From Methanomassiliicoccales archaeon (lineage in GTDB: Archaea; Thermoplasmatota; Thermoplasmata; Sysuiplasmatales; Sysuiplasmataceae), in contig DAHXLZ010000005.1 of the NCBI GenBank assembly GCA_027365715.1, positions 1 to 7,289 of the forward strand: a stretch of DNA of 7,289 nt, written 5' to 3'. Below, piece by piece: positions 1 to 5,334 of this stretch (its first letter is position 1; every line of letters begins with the position of its first letter). Below the pieces are notes generated by a model, which was not told the DNA's origin, did not search any database, and saw nothing but the letters and a program-made list of their open reading frames with translations. A program made the translations under genes and the position numbers.

Positions 1-122
1 AGAGGTTTCTGGCGCTTGAATTACTCGCCTACGCCAGGCTAGATGATCGCGAAGGCACGACGTTCTTTGATGAACGACTTAAGGAAGTGATTGGCAAAAT
101 CGAATTCTCCAACCATCAATAG
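1..122 (+). CDS. C-terminal end of an unrecognised protein (5' truncated by window edge)
   Basis: Reading from base 3, an open frame runs 39 codons to a TAG at 120-122; the other two forward frames stop within the first 45 bases. The tail is rich in Leu, Glu, Asp, Arg and Lys (for example LALELLAYARLDD early, then DERLKEVIGKIEF) and looks like one or two amphipathic helices of a soluble protein, so it reads as genuine coding sequence. I do not recognise the family. The gene points towards the minus-strand epimerase at 578-1660, so the two are convergent and not in one operon. The fragment is too short to assign a function. Confidence 0.5.
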   Translation, partial: RFLALELLAYARLDDREGTTFFDERLKEVIGKIEFSNHQ

Positions 123-577
123 TCTCTGCAAAAATTGTTCATAATCAGTACCACCGCTCCTGCGGGAAATCGGGAATCCGATACTGCGTCATCCTATGAT
201 GAGCCATATGGTGATTATCTATCCCTTCAGGCGATGGATGCCCAATGGCAAATACGAAGGAACAAAGGGTAGAGATCTCCGTTGAGCCATACAAACGAAT
301 TGTAATAAGAAGTTATATGCAGTTCGCATCGCCGGTTATGTGTTCAAACTGGCGAAGGGGTGATGCGTCAAGGCCCGTCTGGGCAGATCAGCACCGTTTC
401 AGCTCATGCACTGCCTGCGCTCACCTTACGCTTGACGATTGGTGGACTGGACTATAGGGCTAACAATAAGCACGACAGCGAGGCGGACAGAATTGCATGC
501 TGATTAGCTGGAAAGAAAGCATAAGAAGAGGACAGTAAACCGGTTGATATGTCTGGCATTTGATGATGTTACCGTGT
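123..577. other. Convergent intergenic region without a supportable gene
   Basis: About 455 bases lie between the ends of two convergent genes. The longest forward frame (245-457) would give a 70-residue product rich in Trp, Cys, His and Arg, with no ribosome binding site and no recognisable motif, so I do not call it a gene. A second frame from the ATG at 363 gives about 46 residues, also unrecognised. I see no tRNA cloverleaf, no strong hairpin and no direct repeat. The region could hold decayed sequence or the 3' untranslated ends of both neighbours. Confidence 0.5.
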
Positions 578-1660
578 TTAAACTTCCTTTGCCCTCTCTC
601 CTGTTCGCATTTCGTTCTTCATCCAGTTGACCATATTGTTCAGCCCCTCCTGTATTCCTACGGCGGGTTCCCAGTTCAGTTGAGCACGCGCCCTGGATAT
701 GTCCGATATGTAGACTTTCTGGTCACCGTTGCGCCATCTGTCGAACCTGAAAGCAGGTTTGATACCAGTCAGCTCCTGTATTCGTTCGAGCAGCTCGAGC
801 AGCGATATCGTGTTTGCCGACCCTCCGCCCATGTTGAAAACACCATGTTTTAGATGAGAGTTGAGGAAGGCGTCATATGCCTTCACCAGGTCTGTGACAT
901 AGAGTACATCCCTCACCTGCCTGCCGTCGCCGTAAATGGTGATTTCCCTGTTCCTCAGTGCGGAGAGCAGGAAATGCGCCACCCATCCCTGGTCCTCGTT
1001 CCCGAACTTCCTTGTTCCGTATATGCAGCTCATGCGGAAGACACCTGTCTTCAGGCCGTACGTGTGACCGTACTCCTGCACGTATAGGTCTGCGGCCAGC
1101 TTGGATGCGCCGTATGGTGTGTGTTCGCACCCGTCAACCGGGAAGTCTTCCGGTATGCCCTGTGCATATTTGCTGTCCTCATACCGGTAACGGTTTCCTG
1201 TCAGTTCAACTTCGATACTGTTTACGTTCTCCCCATACACTTTGTTCGTGGAGCAGAAGACAACCGCAGGGTTGCGTCCTGATTTCCTGCATGCCTCAAG
1301 CACATTGAAAGTGCCAATCATATTGGTATCAAAGTCTTTCCTCGGATCCTTGAGGGAGGTTGTGACTGCGACCTGTCCGGCAGTGTGCACGACAGCGTCT
1401 GCGCCACTTATGAGATCGTTCATACTTTTCTCATCCGTGGTTGAGGCTTTCACGAGTTCTATTCCACGATTCTTTGACAGATAATTCCAGTTGTATGCCG
1501 ATGTGTCTACACCTGTTTCCCCAAGGAGCTTTCCACGGGACAGGTTGTCAACAGATGCAACTTTCCAGCCAGAATCGGCAAAGTATTCAGCAGCATGACT
1601 GCCGATGAAGCCTGTGCCACCGGTCACGATCATTCTATTGTCTGCCATTTGTATCGACAT
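578..1660 (-). CDS. CDP-paratose 2-epimerase (RfbE/tyvelose epimerase)-like extended SDR
   Basis: A 360-residue NAD-dependent epimerase of the extended short-chain dehydrogenase family. The Rossmann glycine motif GGTGFIG is at residues 14-20, the acidic cofactor-binding Asp is D38 (VDNLSR), the active-site strand is STNKVYG at 137-143, and the catalytic pair is Y183/K187 (YGASK). The blocks FRMSCIYGTRKFGNEDQGWVAHF (208-230) and GDGRQVRDVLYV (244-255) are typical of the RfbE/TylE subgroup, which interconverts CDP-paratose and CDP-tyvelose at C2 by oxidation and reduction with bound NAD. The length matches the family. The exact substrate is inferred: no CDP-glucose pathway genes are in the window. 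The start could be M1 (1660), M5 (1648) or M10 (1633). M1 fits a leaderless transcript from a box near 1689, while AAGGA lies directly against M1 and 12 bases before M5. It follows the WbiB-like gene by 76 bases on the same strand. Confidence 0.88.
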   Translation of the reverse strand: MSIQMADNRMIVTGGTGFIGSHAAEYFADSGWKVASVDNLSRGKLLGETGVDTSAYNWNYLSKNRGIELVKASTTDEKSMNDLISGADAVVHTAGQVAVTTSLKDPRKDFDTNMIGTFNVLEACRKSGRNPAVVFCSTNKVYGENVNSIEVELTGNRYRYEDSKYAQGIPEDFPVDGCEHTPYGASKLAADLYVQEYGHTYGLKTGVFRMSCIYGTRKFGNEDQGWVAHFLLSALRNREITIYGDGRQVRDVLYVTDLVKAYDAFLNSHLKHGVFNMGGGSANTISLLELLERIQELTGIKPAFRFDRWRNGDQKVYISDISRARAQLNWEPAVGIQEGLNNMVNWMKNEMRTGERAKEV

Positions 1661-1685
1661 TCCTTGTGTGTGAATGGGTTGTTAC

Positions 1686-1692
1686 CAATAAA
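1686..1692 (-). promoter_or_regulatory. Possible TATA-like box for the RfbE-like gene
   Basis: On the minus strand the gap between the two epimerases contains TTTATTG, centred about 29 bases before the ATG at 1660. That is close to the usual archaeal TATA-to-start spacing and would give a nearly leaderless transcript. The match to a consensus box is only moderate, so read-through from the upstream epimerase gene is equally possible. Confidence 0.3.
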
Positions 1693-1736
1693 GTTTGCTG
1701 GCTGTGCAGCCAATGTGTATGTGTCCTGAGAATGGC

Positions 1737-2849
1737 TCAGGAAGCAAGATATCTTTTCCTTTCCTTCTCTTCCATCTCAAACATGTCAGCTGCTTCGATC
1801 TCTGAACCCCATCGTACCAGTTTGTCTATTCCCCTGTCCATTTCGGTGAATTTTATGTCACCGAATGTTTTGCGCAGCAACGAATTGTCCGCAAAGTCAT
1901 GTCTGTTATCACCCGGTCTGAATTCTTCAGAAACATGCGCTTCCAGCTCACTTCCAAGATTGTTACGGAGCATGTTCACGACTTCAAGCAGGGACCTGGG
2001 TTTCCCTGTTCCGACATTGTAAACGCCAAGCCCCTTCTTCAGCGCTTCTGCATTGATCCTTGCGACATCCTCAACATAAATATAATCTCTCAGCTGCCTT
2101 CCGTCTTCAAAGAGGAATGGCCTGTTACCGCTTTTGAGTCTTGAGAGAAATATTGCAATGACGCCTGTGTACGGATTGCTCAGGCTCTGCCTTGGTCCAT
2201 AGACATTGAAATACCTCAGCGCCACCGTGGGAATACCGAGCGCGTATCCAAAGTCCAGCGCCAGCTTTTCAGTTGCGTATTTGGACAATGAATAAGGACT
2301 CAAATTCTGCATTGGTTTGTCCTCCCTGATACCCACTGGACTTGCCTCCCTGCCGCATGCTGGGCAGACGACTTCCCATGCCCTGGCCTTAAGCTGTTTG
2401 ACAGGGCGCTGTTCCGGGTTGAAAACATTGTGTTCCGTGCACTCATAGGATCCTTCACCGTAACAGCTCTTCGACGATGCCACGACAATCTTCTCTATCT
2501 GCTCCCTGATTTTCCGGTCTCTGGTAAGTATTTCATAAAACGTTGCTGTTCCACCCGCATTGACGTCCATGTACTTTCTTGCCTGCCAGAAGCTCTGGCC
2601 CACGCCCACCGCACCTGCCAGATGAATGACAGAATTTACACCCTTAAGCGCTCTTATCCATGATTGCCTGTTCCTCACATCCCCTTTGAGATATACAGCC
2701 TTCGGATTCATGTAAGAGGGTTTTCTGCCCCGGTGGACTTGCCTTTCCAGATTATCCAAAACAACAACCTCATAACCTCGACCCACCAGCGTATCTACTG
2801 TATGGCTGCCTATGAAGCCTGCCCCTCCTGTTACTAGAATTTTTTTCAT
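1737..2849 (-). CDS. dTDP-L-rhamnose 4-epimerase (WbiB)-like extended SDR with CPxCG insertion
   Basis: A 370-residue NAD-dependent sugar-nucleotide epimerase. The glycine motif GGAGFIG is at 8-14, the cofactor Asp is D32 (LDNLERQVH), the active-site strand is VVASSKSCYGEG at 122-133, and the catalytic pair is Y186/K190 (YSLSK). The block RYFNVYGPRQSLSNPYTGV (212-230) and FEDGRQLRDYIYVEDV (247-262) are hallmarks of the WbiB-like subgroup. That subgroup is further marked by an insertion carrying CPACG (162-166) and a Cys after GEG (C137). Characterised members interconvert dTDP-L-rhamnose and dTDP-6-deoxy-L-talose, a donor for surface polysaccharides; the substrate here is inferred. The residues after about 345 form a short charged tail (MFEMEEKERKRYL). 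An AAAGGG ribosome binding site lies 5 bases before the ATG. The gene starts 11 bases after the stop of a small frame that may be a glycosyltransferase remnant, and precedes the RfbE-like gene. Confidence 0.87.
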   Translation of the reverse strand: MKKILVTGGAGFIGSHTVDTLVGRGYEVVVLDNLERQVHRGRKPSYMNPKAVYLKGDVRNRQSWIRALKGVNSVIHLAGAVGVGQSFWQARKYMDVNAGGTATFYEILTRDRKIREQIEKIVVASSKSCYGEGSYECTEHNVFNPEQRPVKQLKARAWEVVCPACGREASPVGIREDKPMQNLSPYSLSKYATEKLALDFGYALGIPTVALRYFNVYGPRQSLSNPYTGVIAIFLSRLKSGNRPFLFEDGRQLRDYIYVEDVARINAEALKKGLGVYNVGTGKPRSLLEVVNMLRNNLGSELEAHVSEEFRPGDNRHDFADNSLLRKTFGDIKFTEMDRGIDKLVRWGSEIEAADMFEMEEKERKRYLAS

Positions 2850-2854
2850 ACTAT

Positions 2855-2860
2855 CCCTTT
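2855..2860 (-). promoter_or_regulatory. Ribosome binding site of the WbiB-like gene
   Basis: AAAGGG on the minus strand is separated by ATAGT (5 bases) from the ATG at 2849, which fixes that start. The minus-strand genes at 3538 and 5035 lack such a site, which suggests this gene is, or was, translated from inside a longer message. Confidence 0.6.
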
Positions 2861-3130
2861 CTATGAAGTTTCAATACGTTTCAGTTCTTTCAGAAGCGGT
2901 TCCGCCATACGTGACCAGTCGGGGCACAAATAAACCGAGCAAATAAATTGTGGCGTACGGAAATTTGCATATTCCGGATGCATCTTAATACAGTCCCCTG
3001 CAGAGAAAGCTATCTCCGAAGAACTTCCATGAAACGTGTTGTTAAGATGCTCGAAGGCGGTTTCTGTCCGATAGAGAGCAGGGCCTTCCGTCCCCGTCGC
3101 CCGGGACATGCATTTTTTATCACAGGTCAC
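2861..3130 (-). pseudogene. Possible remnant of a family 4 glycosyltransferase C-terminus
   Basis: An 89-codon open frame ends with TAG only 11 bases before the WbiB-like start. Its last part, from about residue 45 (DCIKMHPEYANFR) to the end (PDWSRMAEPLLKELKRI), resembles the closing segment of GT4 (glycosyl transferases group 1) enzymes, where a run of helix is followed by a W-(D/S)-x-x-A motif and an amphipathic terminal helix. The first half (many Cys, Thr, Ser and Arg) has no recognisable fold. The nucleotide-sugar binding part of the enzyme is absent, no start signal is visible, and the other frames upstream do not continue the family. I therefore read it as a decayed gene end. It could instead be a chance frame. 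Confidence 0.28.
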
Positions 3131-3181
3131 GTTGAATACCCCTTTACAGGCCCCCTGCGGTTTACAATTCTCAATCCGATT

Positions 3182-3538
3182 TCAAGTCTTCATGATGGCA
3201 AAGAGGAATACGAGAACAGCAATGACTGCACCGGCGATAGCGGCAATGATGCTCAGAAATGCTCCCCAAATCACTAATGAAAGATTCGGGTCAGCATAGC
3301 TATAAATCTGGGCCGCGGCAAGCCATGCGATAGCGACTATTACGCCTACCAGAAGCAGAATGACACCAACCATCCTGCTTTTGCCTGTGCCAAAGTAGGA
3401 CGTGAACGCACCGGCAAGTATCATAAAGATGCTGAATGTCAGAAGAAGCACGGTAACAAAATTTCCAAAATTCTGCACTGGAACGGCATCTGCAGCAACA
3501 AGCGATATGATGGTTGGAAAAGTATGCATATTTCTCAT
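3182..3538 (-). CDS. Small three-helix membrane protein of unknown function
   Basis: 118 residues, almost all hydrophobic. Predicted membrane segments lie at about 25-48 (VTVLLLTFSIFMILAGAF), 56-78 (MVGVILLLVGVIVAIAWL) and 88-115 (rich in Ile, Ala and Val), separated by short loops: a basic one (TGKSR, 51-55) and a polar one (YSYADPNLS, 79-87). The basic loop suggests that the linker between helices 1 and 2 faces the cytoplasm, placing the N-terminus outside. There is no catalytic motif and I do not recognise the family. The first 20 residues could be a short outer segment; M4 is an alternative start. It lies 69 bases downstream of the phosphoesterase gene on the same strand but has its own AT-rich promoter-like block, so it may be transcribed separately. 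No ribosome binding site precedes it. Confidence 0.7.
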   Translation of the reverse strand: MRNMHTFPTIISLVAADAVPVQNFGNFVTVLLLTFSIFMILAGAFTSYFGTGKSRMVGVILLLVGVIVAIAWLAAAQIYSYADPNLSLVIWGAFLSIIAAIAGAVIAVLVFLFAIMKT

Positions 3539-3555
3539 CTGGACTATTAGTTGGG

Positions 3556-3570
3556 TATTTAAAATATTAT
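3556..3570 (-). promoter_or_regulatory. TATA box for the small membrane protein gene
   Basis: A 15-base AT-only block (minus strand ATAATATTTTAAATA) is centred about 25 bases before the ATG at 3538, the distance expected between an archaeal TATA box and the transcription start. With no Shine-Dalgarno site present, this points to a leaderless message. Confidence 0.55.
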
Positions 3571-3607
3571 GCTGCGTTCTGGTGATTCAGATTTTGTGAT
3601 GAATTAG

Positions 3608-5035
3608 TCAATTGCCTTTTCCTCTTCTCCTGCGTATATAAACGAGCGTGAAGACTGCAGCAATGGAGACGGACAGCAGGATCACAGCCAACAGGTCATA
3701 ATTGTTCTTTCCCTCCAGTGCTGTGTTGTTCCCAACAAACGGCAAAATATGCATCGAATGCAAAGTAAGATTCGACGAACCGTTTCTGGCATAAGGAAGT
3801 TTGCCGAACGGTATCTGGGGAACAGCAGGAAAAGTGTCATTTGCGCTTATGGACATCGGGCTCCTCCGAAGATTCCCAGAGGAATACTTCTGGCTGAAGT
3901 CAAAGAAGTCCAGGGGTATGTTTGAAAACGATACGAAGCCGTTGAGGGGGGGTATTTTCCAGTTAAAGTCAATGAATGCAAGCAGTGAATCGTGATTTAG
4001 CAGTGTACTTGAAATATAATCCTCCTTTGCGTAAGGGGAGATTACAATCAGAGGAACCCTGAAACCAAGTTGTATGTTATCGAGGACAGGAGGTGCAACC
4101 TGATCGTAATAACCACCTCCCTCGTCGTATGTAATAAAAATCGCACTGCTGTTCCAGATGGCGCTGTGCATTACAGCATTGACTATATTGAGCATCCATA
4201 CCTCGCCCAGCGTCATATTGCGAGGCGGATGCTGGCTGTACTGTGAATCGGTTGTTCCAACTGGCATGACCCAGCTCACTGAAGGAAGAGCGGATGAATT
4301 GACAGCTCTGTAGAAACTGGTCCAGTTCTGGACATACTGAGCGCTGCTTCCGAAACCGGATATGAAATCAAGCGGTATGGAAGAAGTGCTTGAAGTCACA
4401 GTGTAATAGGACCAGCTTATGTTGAAATACTGGAGTTCATAGAATACTGTCTGATTGTAAGGGATATAAGGTGGAGGGCCGTTATCAGCCTGAACTGGTG
4501 TATATCCGGCAAGAGACATAAGCCTGTTTGGTATAGTTTCGCTCAGATAGCTGGAAAAGTATCTGTCTCCGAGCCCGAATTCTTCTGCGAGTATCCATTC
4601 CAGGGAGAGCTGGTTGGAGGTGAAGTATGTCATTGACTGGGGGCCTGAATTGTTTAGAAAGCCGTTCATGAGACCATTGTTGAAATCATTGTGGTAAGCA
4701 GTGTATCCTTCAACAGGATCCGTTGTGCTGTAGGTGCCGTTGGGAACCGGGCTAAGGCTTGAAAGCAGGCTCGTGTTCAAAAGGTTCACCGGCCTCTCAA
4801 TCCCAGCCGTTGTGTTACTATTGTTTCCCTGAACTTCCGGGTAAATGCCGAATATGTTATCGAAACTATGATTTTCCATCATTATTATGATAACATGCTT
4901 GATGGGTGTTGCAGTGTTTCTCTGGCCGGCCTGAGCGCTTGCAATTGTGGTGAAGCCGGCAATGGTTATGATGAATGACAGCAATAATGAAACGATCACA
5001 TCAGAGGTAAGCTGCAAACCATTCACTGCCCCCAT
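3608..5035 (-). CDS. Exported membrane-anchored phosphoesterase (phospholipase C / acid phosphatase family)
   Basis: 475 residues of the phosphoesterase family that includes bacterial phospholipase C and AcpA acid phosphatase (Pfam PF04185). An N-terminal signal helix at about 13-34 ends in ASAQA, giving a plausible cleavage after 34 or 36. Family motifs in order: MMENHSFDNIFG (52-63, with E54/N55 as likely metal ligands), HNDF (115-118), SETIPNR (165-171, T167 in the place of the nucleophile of PlcH-type enzymes), WVMP (255-258), ITYDEGGGYYD (301-311, D304/E305 likely metal ligands), RVPLIVISPYA (326-336) and NHDSLLAFID (347-356). A C-terminal helix at about 446-467 is followed by RRRRGKGN, so the catalytic domain should face outside, tethered to the membrane. 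I count 15 N-X-S/T sequons, suggesting heavy glycosylation. The likely job is release of phosphate from esters at the cell surface; the substrate is unknown. No ribosome binding site is seen; GTG at 5026 is an alternative start. Confidence 0.9.
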   Translation of the reverse strand: MGAVNGLQLTSDVIVSLLLSFIITIAGFTTIASAQAGQRNTATPIKHVIIIMMENHSFDNIFGIYPEVQGNNSNTTAGIERPVNLLNTSLLSSLSPVPNGTYSTTDPVEGYTAYHNDFNNGLMNGFLNNSGPQSMTYFTSNQLSLEWILAEEFGLGDRYFSSYLSETIPNRLMSLAGYTPVQADNGPPPYIPYNQTVFYELQYFNISWSYYTVTSSTSSIPLDFISGFGSSAQYVQNWTSFYRAVNSSALPSVSWVMPVGTTDSQYSQHPPRNMTLGEVWMLNIVNAVMHSAIWNSSAIFITYDEGGGYYDQVAPPVLDNIQLGFRVPLIVISPYAKEDYISSTLLNHDSLLAFIDFNWKIPPLNGFVSFSNIPLDFFDFSQKYSSGNLRRSPMSISANDTFPAVPQIPFGKLPYARNGSSNLTLHSMHILPFVGNNTALEGKNNYDLLAVILLSVSIAAVFTLVYIRRRRGKGN

Positions 5036-5050
5036 TCATATCGGTTTCGG

Positions 5051-5058
5051 TTATAAAT
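5051..5058 (-). promoter_or_regulatory. TATA box for the phosphoesterase gene
   Basis: Minus-strand ATTTATAA, preceded by GGG, is centred about 20 bases before the ATG at 5035 and about 28 bases before an in-frame GTG at 5026. The usual archaeal spacing fits the GTG better, while the ATG is the conventional choice; both leave the signal peptide intact. No other good box is visible upstream. Confidence 0.5.
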
Positions 5059-5245
5059 CCCTGCGTGCAAATTTGGTCGGTGATATGAAATGCCTGGGAT
5101 CGGCAGTAAAACAATGTAACAGTATTCAAGTCATGCGAAAAGAGGGTGCAAGCAGGGTATGAAGTTACTGTAAATGGTCAATCAAGACAGAATGAATTAG
5201 AGAATTGTTCCGGAAAGGAGATGTCGTAGATGTCCTATCAGAGCA

Positions 5246-5261
5246 GAAATACATATTAATA
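5246..5261 (+). promoter_or_regulatory. BRE/TATA-like promoter for the large membrane protein gene
   Basis: GAAAT (BRE-like, purine-rich) is followed by ACATATTAATA. Transcription would begin near 5282 and leave a leader of about 50 bases before the ATG at 5335, consistent with the Shine-Dalgarno-like GAGG found there. It faces away from the phosphoesterase promoter, making 5036-5334 a divergent control region. Confidence 0.45.
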
Positions 5262-5326
5262 CCTCATTCAGATAGATTCAGGGAGCCAGTATTGAGCGGT
5301 TTGCAAACGGGCTGAACGGTGTGGAT

Positions 5327-5330
5327 GAGG
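5327..5330 (+). promoter_or_regulatory. Ribosome binding site-like GAGG before the large membrane protein
   Basis: GAGG, extended to GAGGTG at 5327-5332, lies 4 bases before the ATG at 5335. The frame is closed by a TGA at 5326-5328, so only GTG 5332 or ATG 5335 can be the start near here; ATG is preferred. The spacing is short. Confidence 0.4.
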
Positions 5331-5334
5331 TGTG

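Noticed and set aside
333..355. GTTCAAAC stretch resembling a tRNA T-loop
   Set aside because: No flanking T-stem, no anticodon or acceptor stems can be drawn around it.
245..457. 70-residue forward frame in the left intergenic region
   Set aside because: No ribosome binding site, composition rich in Trp, Cys, His and Arg, no family motif; adjacent frames look no better, so a chance frame is more likely.
1701..1712. Inverted repeat GGCTG-TG-CAGCC between the two epimerases, considered as a terminator
   Set aside because: The loop would be only 2-4 bases, the stem is short and no T-run follows on the minus strand.
2948..3277. 109-residue plus-strand frame overlapping the end of the small membrane protein gene
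   Set aside because: Overlaps the opposite-strand membrane protein gene, has no ribosome binding site and no recognisable features.
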